A DNA stretch of 64,000 bases from assembly GCA_036490215.1 (NCBI GenBank), contig DASXEH010000018.1:62001-126000 (forward strand). Direction: 5' to 3'. The notes beneath the pieces were generated by a model. The model did not search any database, was not told the DNA's origin, and saw only the letters and a program-made list of their open reading frames with translations. Source of the stretch: JASHSH01 sp036490215 (GTDB lineage Bacteria; Pseudomonadota; Alphaproteobacteria; Rhodospirillales; Magnetospirillaceae). The position numbers were made by a program, and so were the translations under genes. Of the stretch, positions 25,409 to 34,153 are shown one piece after another (the first letter of the stretch is position 1; every line of letters starts with the position of its first letter).

Positions 25409-26334
25409 GCAGCAGCCGTTTGCGAGGTACGAGCAAGATCATCCCATGCAGCCCGCAAATAGTCGCGGTTGATGTAGCCGTCTGCGTTTGCCTTTGATCG
25501 CGACGGGATCGCTCGGATCAGGGCACTGATATCGATCAGGGCTTGCACCGCCGCCGAACCGGCGTCCCCGTCGCGCGGAAATATCTGATCCTGCACATAT
25601 TCGTCCCACGCCCGCAGCGCGTAGCTATGTTCGATCCGGCTCTCCGCAACTGCGATCGTGCTCGCCGCCGACCGATGCGTGTAAAACCATGAATGAGCGC
25701 GGACGAATGCGCGCATGAAACGCACCATAAGATCACGATTCTGCGTCGCCCACCGCGAATCGACATTCAGCGACGTGAACTGAAAGTCGGGGAAGCGCTC
25801 ACGCGAATCGCCCAGCGCCGCATACCCTTGGTCCATGGCGATGAAGTTGAGCGGAGCCCCCTGTAATCCTGCGTCGATTTCACCGGATTGGAGCATCTTC
25901 CATCGCGTTAGGATGGGGCCTACGGCACGCAAATGGTAGTCCCTCGGATAGTGCAAGCCCTGATCGGCCAGCATTTGCATAACCAGTGAGGAGCTGCCCG
26001 CCTCGATCGCTGATACCCCGATGGTTTTGCCGCGCAATTCCCCGAAGGTCGATATGCCTTTGCGGGCGATGAAGGAGAAGGGAAGCTTATTGACGTTGCC
26101 GCCGATGATTTCGAGGGTGCCGCCCGCTTCGCTATCGAGAATGACATTCTCAGTCACGCCGAAGGCCAGCTGAACGCGGCCATCGCGAAGGCGATCGGTA
26201 ACCTCGTTGATCCCTTCATAGAGTTCTAAAGAGATGTCAATTCGCTCGTCTTCGAGAAAGCCGGCGTGCTGGGCGATCCAGATCGGCATGTTGAAGTAAT
26301 TGCGTGATACGGCCGCGAATTTGAGCGTATCCAT
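25405..26334 (-). CDS. NMT1/SsuA-like binding-fold protein without signal peptide
   Basis: This 309-residue protein has the periplasmic-binding-protein fold of the NMT1/SsuA/TauA class, seen in FAAVSRNYFNMPIWIAQHAGF, quoted in part as NYFNMPIWIAQHAGF, then VQLAFGVTENVI, FSFIARKGI and TIGVSAIEAGSSS. It begins directly with the first strand (MDTLKFAAVS) and has no signal peptide, and no cognate SsuB/SsuC-type genes are nearby. It is the first gene of an operon with an isomerase-family enzyme and an epimerase-like protein. It may thus be a cytosolic enzyme on this fold, as are dihydroxyphthalate decarboxylase, DszB and THI5, or a ligand sensor. Confidence 0.75.
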   Translation of the reverse strand: MDTLKFAAVSRNYFNMPIWIAQHAGFLEDERIDISLELYEGINEVTDRLRDGRVQLAFGVTENVILDSEAGGTLEIIGGNVNKLPFSFIARKGISTFGELRGKTIGVSAIEAGSSSLVMQMLADQGLHYPRDYHLRAVGPILTRWKMLQSGEIDAGLQGAPLNFIAMDQGYAALGDSRERFPDFQFTSLNVDSRWATQNRDLMVRFMRAFVRAHSWFYTHRSAASTIAVAESRIEHSYALRAWDEYVQDQIFPRDGDAGSAAVQALIDISALIRAIPSRSKANADGYINRDYLRAAWDDLARTSQTAAA

Positions 26335-26397
26335 GACATCACCCTGACGTCCGCACGCGGCTCGATCCGCGCATCTGGCGTCGCTATAGCGTTGCTG

Positions 26398-26435
26398 ATG
26401 TTAGGGCAGGCGTGTCTACGGTCAAATTCATAAAC
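26398..26435 (-). promoter_or_regulatory. Promoter/operator with GTTTATGAATTTGACC
   Basis: On the - strand GTTTATGAATTTGACC lies at 26435-26420, identical to 23218-23203. TTGACC is a good -35 box, and TAACAT at 26403-26398 is a fair -10 with a 16-bp spacer. The start codon at 26334 is about 65 bp downstream. The bases upstream of TTGACC are conserved as well, which suggests a regulator site overlapping the promoter. Confidence 0.55.
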
Positions 26436-26508
26436 GCCATGTGCAGTATGTATAGTATTCACGGGCCGCGTATGCCGCGTGGGCGGCACCGCGAGGCCCG
26501 TAGGTGCG

Positions 26509-28005
26509 TCACTTCATCGTCGGAATGACGAATTCGGCACCTTCCTTGACGCCAGACGGCCAGCGCGAAGTGATCGTTTTTGTCTTGGAATAGAAACGGA
26601 TCCCGTCCGCGCCATGGTTATTGAGGTCGCCGAAGCTCGAGCGCTTCCAACCGCCGAAGGTGTAATACGCCAACGGCACCGGGATAGGCACATTCACGCC
26701 CACCATGCCGACATCGACCTTAGCCGCAAAGTCGCGCGCCGTGTCGCCATCACGCGTGAAGATCGAGACGCCATTTCCATATTCATGTTCGCATGGGAGG
26801 CGAAGTGCTTCGTCATAGTCCGCCGCCCGGACCACGGAGAGGACCGGGCCAAAGATCTCTTCCTTATAGATCCGCATCGAGGGCGTGACGTTATCGAACA
26901 GACAGCCGCCGATATAGAAGCCGTTCTCATAGCCCTGCATCTTGAAATCGCGGCCGTCGACGACCAGTTCGGCTCCCTCTTTCACCCCGAGATCGACGTA
27001 ACCCTTCACTTTATCCCTGTGGACTTTGGTGACCAGGGGGCCGAAATCGGCTGCGAGATCGTTGGCGGCGCCGATCTTGAGGTTCCGCACGCGCGGCGCG
27101 AGCTTTTCGACCAATGCGTCGGCAGTCTTCTGTCCAACGGGGACGGCGACTGAAATAGCCATGCAGCGCTCGCCCGCCGAACCGTATCCAGCGCCGACCA
27201 GAGCATCTACCGCTTGGTCGAGATCAGCATCGGGCATGATGATCATATGGTTTTTGGCGCCACCGAAAGCCTGTACGCGTTTTCCTTTCGCCGTGCCGTG
27301 CGAATAGACGTATTCCGCAATCGGCGTGGAGCCGATAAAACCGACAGCCCTGATGAAGGGGTCCTCGAGAATCGAATCGACGGCCTCTTTATCGCCATTG
27401 ACGATGTTGAGGATTCCCGGCGGTAAGCCAGCTTCGATCAACAGTTCCGCAAACCGCATCGGCACGCCAGGATTGCGCTCCGAAGGCTTAATGATGCAGG
27501 CATTGCCGCAGGCAATCGCTGGCGCGATCTTCTGTAGCGGGATCATCGCCGGAAAATTGAACGGCGTGATACCGCAAACGACACCCAGCGGCTGGCGCAT
27601 GGAATACATGTCGATGCCCGGGCCGGCGCCTTCGGTGAATTCGCCCTTCATGAGGTGCGGAAGTCCGCAGTAGAACTCGACCGCTTCGACGCCGCGTTGA
27701 ATATCGCCCTTGGCATCGGGGATGGTTTTCCCATGTTCGCGCGACAAAAGTGCGGCCAGCGCCTCGTTGTCGCGCTGGATGAGCTCAAGAAATTTCATCA
27801 GCACGCGGGCGCGGCGCTGGGGGTTCGTTGTGCCCCATTCCGGCTGAGCCCGCCGCGCCACTTGAACGGCATTGGCGAGTTCGGCGCGTGAGGCGAACGC
27901 TACGCGCCCCTGAACCTCCCCCGTGCTCGGGTTGAAGATCTCGCCAAAACGACCGGAGCTGCCCGGAACCGATTTACCTCCGACGAAGTGTCCGTAGTCG
28001 ACCAT
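26509..28005 (-). CDS. mmsA: Methylmalonate-semialdehyde dehydrogenase (CoA-acylating)
   Basis: This 498-residue CoA-dependent aldehyde dehydrogenase is of the MmsA/IolA type. The catalytic cysteine is Cys281 in GSAGERCMAISVAV, the sequence context specific to this subfamily. The nucleotide region FIGSTPIAEYVY and AFGGAKNHMIIMPDADLDQ match as well. The general base seen in most aldehyde dehydrogenases is replaced by asparagine in GGAKNH, as is normal for MmsA. It converts malonate semialdehyde or methylmalonate semialdehyde to acetyl- or propionyl-CoA. The start at 28005 (MVDYGHFVGG) is preferred over an extension to 28074 with no family match. It could complete oxidation of 3-hydroxyisobutyrate-like products made by the dehydrogenases of clusters D and E. 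Confidence 0.9.
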   Translation of the reverse strand: MVDYGHFVGGKSVPGSSGRFGEIFNPSTGEVQGRVAFASRAELANAVQVARRAQPEWGTTNPQRRARVLMKFLELIQRDNEALAALLSREHGKTIPDAKGDIQRGVEAVEFYCGLPHLMKGEFTEGAGPGIDMYSMRQPLGVVCGITPFNFPAMIPLQKIAPAIACGNACIIKPSERNPGVPMRFAELLIEAGLPPGILNIVNGDKEAVDSILEDPFIRAVGFIGSTPIAEYVYSHGTAKGKRVQAFGGAKNHMIIMPDADLDQAVDALVGAGYGSAGERCMAISVAVPVGQKTADALVEKLAPRVRNLKIGAANDLAADFGPLVTKVHRDKVKGYVDLGVKEGAELVVDGRDFKMQGYENGFYIGGCLFDNVTPSMRIYKEEIFGPVLSVVRAADYDEALRLPCEHEYGNGVSIFTRDGDTARDFAAKVDVGMVGVNVPIPVPLAYYTFGGWKRSSFGDLNNHGADGIRFYSKTKTITSRWPSGVKEGAEFVIPTMK

Positions 28006-28304
28006 GGCGAAGATGACTCCCAAAAAATTTCGTGTCGATGATAGGCAGGCGAATCCCGCCGCGACAACGATCATTTTTCTCTGCCGCCGCTATTACGCGC
28101 GATGAGACGCACAAATCCACATACGGATGAACTTGTTGAGGCATCGTTGTAACGCTGGAATCTTAGAATCCGCGCGAGATATGAATCAAGCGAACGCGCA
28201 CAATGAAAAAGATTCAGGAGACGGCGGCGCGAAGAGTTATGTCGGTGCGGTGACGATAGTGGCGCCTTCGCGCCAGAGGTCCGTTAATTGATCGTGCCGC
28301 CTTA

Positions 28305-29798
28305 CTAGTGCACAGCCGCGAACATGATCTTTTCTTCCGTTGCGTCGTCGGGTGAGAACTCCTCGACGATGCGGCCGGTGCGCGACACGAGAATGCGGTC
28401 CGATAGATTCAGGATTTCCGGCAGATACGACGAGATGACGACGACACCGAGTCCCGAGTCCGCCAGGCCGCGGATGAGTTGGTGGATATCGGCGATCGCG
28501 CCGACATCCACGCCACGGGTCGGTTCATCAAAGATGACGAGTTTGGGTTGTTTGACCAGCGCTGAGGCGATCACGACCTTTTGCTGATTGCCGCCCGACA
28601 GTTCGATCACGCGCGCCGAGGCATCGAGCGTGCGGACGTGTAATGCTTTGGTCCATTCCTCCGCCAGCCCGGTCATTTCCTTGATGCTGACCACGTTGCG
28701 CTTCTGGAGGCCGGCGGCCATGAAATTGGTATAGAAATTCTCCGAGATCGACATGTGCTCAAAGAAACCTTCGCGTTTTCGGTCCTCGGTGACATAGACG
28801 ATGCCGTCGCGGACGGCGGGCCGCGGGATGCGATAGCGTACGCGGCGTTCCTCGAAGGCGATCTCGCCGCCATAGAAAAAATTGCGCTTGAGAGCTCCGG
28901 CGACGATTTTGGCGGTTTCGGTGCGCCCCGATCCGATCAGGCCGAAGATGCCGGTGATCTGTCCTGCATAGACCGAGAAAGAGGTGTTGCGCACCATCTG
29001 GCCGAGCGAAAGATTCTGCACGCTCAGGATGCGGGCTCCCGCACGGCGCGGCTCGCGCTTTTTCGTGTAGAGCTCTTCCGACAGCGCGCGGCCGACCATT
29101 GCGCGGATGATCTTGTCGCGGTCGAAACTGGCAGCGGCATCCGAAACGATCAACTCGCCATCGCGCAGGATGGTGATCCGGTCGGAAATATCGAGCGCTT
29201 CCTCGATGGCGTGGCTGATGAAGATGATTGAGACGCCACGGCTCTTCAGGCGGCGCACCAGGGAAAAAAAGTGGCCTTTTTCCTCCGGCGTGAGTGTTGC
29301 TGTCGGTTCGTCGAAGATGATGACGCGGGCGTTCTTGCGCACCGCACGGGCGATCTCGACCATCTGCTTTTTGGCGGCGCCAAGTTCAGAGACCGTAGCC
29401 CAGGGGTCGACGTCGAAGTTCATCGACTGCAGGAACTGCTGCGCGGCGATGTAGAGCTTGCGCAGCCGGTTGAACGGCTTCTCGTCGCCCAGATACAAGT
29501 TCTGCGCCACAGTCATGGTGGGGACCAGGTTGTTTTCCTGGAATACCATGGCGATGCCCGCTTCCAAAGCGTCGGCTGTGGATGAGAACTGCGTCGGTTT
29601 TCCTTCCACCAGCATGGTACCCGCCGTGGCGCCGGTGACGCCCGCGACGATCTTGGACAGGGTGGATTTGCCGGCACCGTTCTCGCCAAGCAATGCGTGG
29701 ACTTCGCCGCGCTGCAGGGTCCAGCTCACATTACGTAGTGCCGGAACGCCGCGATATTCCTTGGTGATGCCTTGCAGTTCGACGAAGGTCTCAGACAT
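28305..29798 (-). CDS. Ribose-type ABC transporter ATP-binding protein, two NBDs
   Basis: This protein of 497 residues is an RbsA-class ATPase. NBD1 has LLGENGAGKSTLSK, the weak signature LGAAKKQMVEIARAV and Walker B VIIFDEPTATLTPEE. NBD2 has a degenerate P-loop GLIGSGRTE, signature LSGGNQQKVVIASAL and Walker B LVIFDEPTRGVDVGA. The start at 29798 (MSETFVELQG) is preferred; an in-frame extension to 30029 runs inside the propeller gene upstream. It is the last gene of cluster C, 13 bp after the SMP-30-like gene. Confidence 0.9.
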   Translation of the reverse strand: MSETFVELQGITKEYRGVPALRNVSWTLQRGEVHALLGENGAGKSTLSKIVAGVTGATAGTMLVEGKPTQFSSTADALEAGIAMVFQENNLVPTMTVAQNLYLGDEKPFNRLRKLYIAAQQFLQSMNFDVDPWATVSELGAAKKQMVEIARAVRKNARVIIFDEPTATLTPEEKGHFFSLVRRLKSRGVSIIFISHAIEEALDISDRITILRDGELIVSDAAASFDRDKIIRAMVGRALSEELYTKKREPRRAGARILSVQNLSLGQMVRNTSFSVYAGQITGIFGLIGSGRTETAKIVAGALKRNFFYGGEIAFEERRVRYRIPRPAVRDGIVYVTEDRKREGFFEHMSISENFYTNFMAAGLQKRNVVSIKEMTGLAEEWTKALHVRTLDASARVIELSGGNQQKVVIASALVKQPKLVIFDEPTRGVDVGAIADIHQLIRGLADSGLGVVVISSYLPEILNLSDRILVSRTGRIVEEFSPDDATEEKIMFAAVH

Positions 29799-29811
29799 TG
29801 GCGCCGCTCCC

Positions 29812-30885
29812 TCAGCTCTGCCGGGGAAGTGCCAGAACGGCGTCTCCCCCTTTCGATGTGGCGAGGATCGCGCCGTCAAATTCGATGCCGCTGGTGATGC
29901 CATGATGCCGGCCGCCAGCCCGGCTGTGCAGGCTGCGCAATGGTTTGAACGCGGCATCCAACTCCACCAGCAGCCCATAGGACCGCGTGGGGGACCATGG
30001 CTTGAGCACGCCCAAATGGCGTATCGCACCGCCTTGCAACGGCTCCAGATGATTGCGGCCGCTGATCAGTGCCGGCGCCATCCAGTATTCGGCATCGATG
30101 TTCGCCATCATGCCTAGGCAGAACTTCCGCTCGCGCAGGACGAACTCCACCATTTGCGATCGTGGCGCGAAGGCACTGAGCCAGTAGCCATCGCCTGATC
30201 GGGCCAGCCGGGCCGGATAGCCAGGCAGGTCGGCCAGCAGCTCCTTGACCTTGCCGCCGACGATTTCGACCACGCGGTGCTTCCAGCTTTCCGTCACCAC
30301 GATTCGTCCTGGCCCGGCGATTTGCAGCCCGTAAGGAAAGGCGAGCCGGTCGGCGAGACGTGTGGCGGCGCCGCTCGCGAGATCGATCGACCAAACCGAG
30401 CCCGTCTCATTCCGCTCCATCAGGTCTGCTTTCCAGCGCGAGGCTGGGTTGGTGAGCGACCCAAGGCACAAGATCAGGGTGTTCTCGCCGGCGAAGGCGC
30501 AGGCTGTCGGGCAAACGAGCGGACGGTCGGCGACCTTGTCGATCCTGAGCCCGTCATGCTTTCCACCCTTCAGGAGGACGGTGCCATCATCGATGCCGAT
30601 CGCAATGCCGCCACGCCCCTCGGCACCGATGCAAGTGATCGCGGCGGCGAAGGATGCGATGCTTTGCGCCGACCACTTCTCGCCCATCCGCTCAAGGCTC
30701 ATCAGCGTGTTGCCCGTTGAGAAGAGCACCCGCGATCCATCCGGCGTGAGGTTATCGGGCTGCGCCGCAACGGTCGCGATGGAAGCGGTCTCCAACAGAT
30801 CGTTGGGCTTCAGCGCACCGTCCATCGGGGGGACGGTGACAGCGTAGACGCCCGAGCCGCGGAGCCAGTCGTAGAATTTTATCAT
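29812..30885 (-). CDS. SMP-30/strictosidine-synthase-like beta-propeller
   Basis: This protein of 357 residues looks like a six-bladed calcium-dependent propeller of the SMP-30/gluconolactonase/strictosidine-synthase group. Clues are FPYGLQIAGPGRIVVTES, followed by HRVVEIVGGK, a LPGYPARLARSGDGYWLSAF blade and a late HHGITSGIEFDG strand. It is cytosolic, with no signal peptide. It starts 3 bp after the stop of the fused permease-propeller gene and is similar in motif order to that gene's C-terminal half, so the two probably arose by duplication. A lactone-hydrolysing role on the imported compound is likely. It may also be non-catalytic. Confidence 0.78.
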   Translation of the reverse strand: MIKFYDWLRGSGVYAVTVPPMDGALKPNDLLETASIATVAAQPDNLTPDGSRVLFSTGNTLMSLERMGEKWSAQSIASFAAAITCIGAEGRGGIAIGIDDGTVLLKGGKHDGLRIDKVADRPLVCPTACAFAGENTLILCLGSLTNPASRWKADLMERNETGSVWSIDLASGAATRLADRLAFPYGLQIAGPGRIVVTESWKHRVVEIVGGKVKELLADLPGYPARLARSGDGYWLSAFAPRSQMVEFVLRERKFCLGMMANIDAEYWMAPALISGRNHLEPLQGGAIRHLGVLKPWSPTRSYGLLVELDAAFKPLRSLHSRAGGRHHGITSGIEFDGAILATSKGGDAVLALPRQS

Positions 30886-30888
30886 CGC

Positions 30889-33009
30889 TTAACGGCCGCC
30901 CCAATAGGACCGCGGGCCGGTCCAAGCGGGATCTGCATTCGGCAGGGGAAGCCGGCCGATCCGGTTGTTAAAAATGCCGCCGATATAAAGGTTGCCGGCA
31001 TGCTCTCGCATCGACGTGATCATCGGATGCTTTTCGCCGGTGCTGTCCCACAGAGACTGGATTACCTCGCCCGAATCGGAAATTTTTACAATCATGCCCG
31101 TGTTCAGATTCGGGTAGATCCACTCGTCGAACGCGACGCGTTGCGCCATGCGCTTGCGGAAGCCGGGCATTTTCAACGAATAATCGAGCACCGGCGTACG
31201 CATGCCCAGCAGGGCGATCCAGTAGTTGCCGTCCGAAGCCCGATTTATATTGTCCGGATAGCCAGGCAGATTCTCAGTGATGATTTCGACCTTGCCGGCT
31301 TGCGGGCCTTCAAGCCAATAGCGGCTGATACGGCACGCCCAGGTCTCCGCGAACAGGAGTGAACGGCCGTCATGCGAGACACAAATGCCATTCGGAAAGA
31401 TCAGATTCGACAATACCGTCCGCGAGGTGTCGGTGCGCGGATCGTACGCGATGATACGGCCGTTGCCGCGCAGCTCCAGGCCATCGGATGCCCACTCATA
31501 GATGTCGAAACGGACGGTGGCCTCCGAGAAATACATGCGGCCATCCGGCGCAATGTCTACGTCGTCGGCAAAGCGGATACGTGAATCGTCGCGGATTGAG
31601 AATAGGCTGCGGTTGGTTTGATCGGAGAGCTTGCGCACCTCGCGCTTCTGGTCGACCGCGTAGAGTCCCATGCCCGAGACGCAGACATTGATCGTGTCCT
31701 GTGCGTCGATCGCCATGCCCAGCGGATGGCCGCCGATATGGGCGAATATCTCCGACTTGGCGTAGTCTGGGGCGAGGAAACGGATGACGTCGCCCTGGCG
31801 GCTGCCGGTGTACAGATGGCCTTGGCTGTCGAAGATAACGTCCTCGGCGCCGTCGACGGCATTCAGGCCGATAGGTTCAGCACTGGTCAGTGCATCATTG
31901 GCTGCGAATACGGAACCTGAATCTTTGGCGGTGGAAGGGCACGGCGGCAACGAAAAGTAAGTCGGCGAGATATAGACCCGCGCCAGGATTTTCTGCCGGT
32001 TCTTCGTCCAGCGCACATCGATCACGACAGCAAGCAGCAGCACCAACCCGAGAATGAACGACGTACCGCCGCTGCGCAGGCCCATCGCCACCAGACTGTT
32101 GGTGATCAGGAGAACCACCGTGGTGCCCAGAAGCACCTTGCTGACCGAACCTCGGCCGCCGCCCAGGCTGATGCCGCCTAGTACAGCGGCGGTGAGGGCC
32201 ATGATCTCGGTGCCGTTGCCGACTTCGGGGCCGGCATTGGTCAGCCGCGCGGCATAAAGGAAGCCGGCCACGGCGCAGCACAAGCCGGAGATCACATAGC
32301 TGAGAAACACGGTGCGACGGACGGGAATCCCGGCATTGAGGGCGGAACGGCGCGATCCGCCAACGGCTTGCACATGCCAGCCGAGCCGCGAGCGGGTGAG
32401 GAACAAATGCCCGGCGACAGCGAGGATTGCCAACGCGACCAGGCTGAACGGAATACCGGCGATGGTGCCGTCGCCGACGAAGTCCCAGGCTGAGCGATCG
32501 GGGGCGACGCCGGTCATGGCCTCGCCGAATGTAAGCGCCGCGGTTTGGACGATGGCGCGCACGATGATCAGCGTCACCAAAGTGGTGAGGAATGCCCTCA
32601 GCCGCAAATAGCCGATCAGGAGTCCGTTGATGGTCCCGACTAGGCCGCCGAGGCCGAGCGAAATCAGAAAGGTAAGCCAGAGCGGCAGTCCCAAGCCCTG
32701 GAACGCTTCAAGGGTCGCGAAATTGCACAGCCCGTAGATTGATCCGACGCTTAGATCGATACCGCCGGCCATCAGCACAACGGTCAAGCCGATCGCGATG
32801 AAACCCAATTCGCCGAGCTGGCGTCCCGTGTCTGAGAGATTATCGAGGCTGAGGAAGTCCGGAGCGATGGCCGCGAACACGACCACCGTCACGGCAAGGA
32901 GTGAAGCGGGAATACAGGTGTCGATCCAGCTTTTCGACAAAAGCTCGCCGATGATCTGATCGGGGATGAGCCGATAGCGCAACCGGATCAGATTTTCGCC
33001 GATCGACAC
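30889..33009 (-). CDS. Ribose-type ABC permease fused to SMP-30-like beta-propeller
   Basis: This 706-residue protein joins two families in one reading frame. Residues 1 to about 345 are an RbsC-type permease (LMAGGIDLSVGSIYGL; late loop LGGISLGGGRGSVSKVL) with about nine membrane segments. After a linker with PPCPSTAKDSG, residues about 375-706 form an SMP-30/strictosidine-synthase-like propeller (GAEDVIFDSQGHLYTGS, FADDVDIAPDGRMYFSEA, FPNGICVSHDGRSLLFAET, LPGYPDNINRASDGNYWIAL). RbsC proteins end in the cytoplasm, so the propeller should face inward, where the substrate emerges. The GTG start is preceded by AGGAAGAATCAG. The fusion suggests that transport is tied to lactone hydrolysis. Similar fusions occur in rhizobial genomes as far as I recall. 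Confidence 0.85.
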   Translation of the reverse strand: MSIGENLIRLRYRLIPDQIIGELLSKSWIDTCIPASLLAVTVVVFAAIAPDFLSLDNLSDTGRQLGELGFIAIGLTVVLMAGGIDLSVGSIYGLCNFATLEAFQGLGLPLWLTFLISLGLGGLVGTINGLLIGYLRLRAFLTTLVTLIIVRAIVQTAALTFGEAMTGVAPDRSAWDFVGDGTIAGIPFSLVALAILAVAGHLFLTRSRLGWHVQAVGGSRRSALNAGIPVRRTVFLSYVISGLCCAVAGFLYAARLTNAGPEVGNGTEIMALTAAVLGGISLGGGRGSVSKVLLGTTVVLLITNSLVAMGLRSGGTSFILGLVLLLAVVIDVRWTKNRQKILARVYISPTYFSLPPCPSTAKDSGSVFAANDALTSAEPIGLNAVDGAEDVIFDSQGHLYTGSRQGDVIRFLAPDYAKSEIFAHIGGHPLGMAIDAQDTINVCVSGMGLYAVDQKREVRKLSDQTNRSLFSIRDDSRIRFADDVDIAPDGRMYFSEATVRFDIYEWASDGLELRGNGRIIAYDPRTDTSRTVLSNLIFPNGICVSHDGRSLLFAETWACRISRYWLEGPQAGKVEIITENLPGYPDNINRASDGNYWIALLGMRTPVLDYSLKMPGFRKRMAQRVAFDEWIYPNLNTGMIVKISDSGEVIQSLWDSTGEKHPMITSMREHAGNLYIGGIFNNRIGRLPLPNADPAWTGPRSYWGGR

Positions 33010-33047
33010 CTGATTCTTCCTATACCAAGTGGATTATGGTTGGACGA

Positions 33048-34079
33048 TCAACCACCGGACTTCTTCACTTCATCCATCGTCCAGCACGACCGCGCCGAGA
33101 GGTTCTCCTTGGTGATCTCGTGATTCGGCGTATAGAGCGCCAGCTTCTGCTTGCCCGGGGAGAATTTCCCTTGCAGGAACAGCTTGACCAGATTGTTGAT
33201 GTCGCGGTCCTGATCCCACAGGTCGAAGCTGACGTAATGGGTGAATGAGCCGTTGGCGACGTTGTCGCAAGCCGTTTTCTCGCCGCCACCCGAGGTGGCA
33301 AGGAACACTTGACCTTGCTTACCCGCGTCGTGGATGGCGGTCGCCGATCCCACGGCCTGGCCATCCCAGGCTTCGATGATGGCGCAGAGATCCGGGTTTT
33401 GCTGCAACACAGTCGTCGTGATCGAATTGGACTTGCTGGGTGTCCAATCGGCCGCTTGGTTCGAGACCACTTTGATCTCGGGATGTTTGGCGAATACGTC
33501 ATTGATGCCGCGGACCTGGGTGATGCTGGCCGGTGCGGTGATCAGGCCTTGAACGATCGCGACCTTGCCGGACTTGCCAGAGCCCTGGCCGCAAGCCTTG
33601 ACTACGGCTTCGCCATTGGCGACGCCAATCGCATACCAATCGGCGCCGACAAAAACGTCGGGGACCGCGGTGGTCATCTGGTTGACCTCGATCACCGGCA
33701 CGCCTGCTTCTTGCGCCTTCTGGATCAGGCGGGAATAGGAGGTGACGTCCGGCGGCTGCACGACCAGCAGATCGGGCTTTTCGCGCACGACGGCCTGCAT
33801 AGCCTGCACGCCGGCGTCGATGTTCCAGTTGGGATCGCGCACGATCACCTCGAAACCGAGACGGGCGGCCTCGTTCTTAAGGCCGGCGAGCCAGCCTTCC
33901 GTCAGATCGTAGCCGAGCGCATTCGGCATATAGACCACTTTCTTGCCCTTCATTGCGGCGAAGGATTCGGCATAGAGCCCATCTTCGGCGGGCGCGGCGA
34001 AAGCGGCGCTGCAAAGCGTCACCGCGGTAGCGGTCAATGCGGCGAAGCAAAGCGGTTTCAAGGCATTCATGTATGTCAT
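33048..34079 (-). CDS. Ribose-type ABC transporter periplasmic binding protein
   Basis: This peripla_BP_4-class binding protein has 343 residues and a signal peptide to about residue 28 (MTYMNALKPLC start, cleavage near AAFA-APAED). The mature part includes KGKKVVYMPNALGYDL, PDLLVVQPPDVTSYSRLIQ and CAIIEAWDGQAVGSATAI. The start at 34079 is supported by GGGAGGAC upstream; a long in-frame extension into the permease gene is an artefact. It sits between the two permease genes of cluster C. Confidence 0.88.
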   Translation of the reverse strand: MTYMNALKPLCFAALTATAVTLCSAAFAAPAEDGLYAESFAAMKGKKVVYMPNALGYDLTEGWLAGLKNEAARLGFEVIVRDPNWNIDAGVQAMQAVVREKPDLLVVQPPDVTSYSRLIQKAQEAGVPVIEVNQMTTAVPDVFVGADWYAIGVANGEAVVKACGQGSGKSGKVAIVQGLITAPASITQVRGINDVFAKHPEIKVVSNQAADWTPSKSNSITTTVLQQNPDLCAIIEAWDGQAVGSATAIHDAGKQGQVFLATSGGGEKTACDNVANGSFTHYVSFDLWDQDRDINNLVKLFLQGKFSPGKQKLALYTPNHEITKENLSARSCWTMDEVKKSGG

Positions 34080-34153
34080 TTGGTGTCCTCCCTTTTTTCC
34101 GTGAGTTCGTTTCGATCTGGCCGTTCCTTGTCGGACGGTCATCTCGAGGTGAG

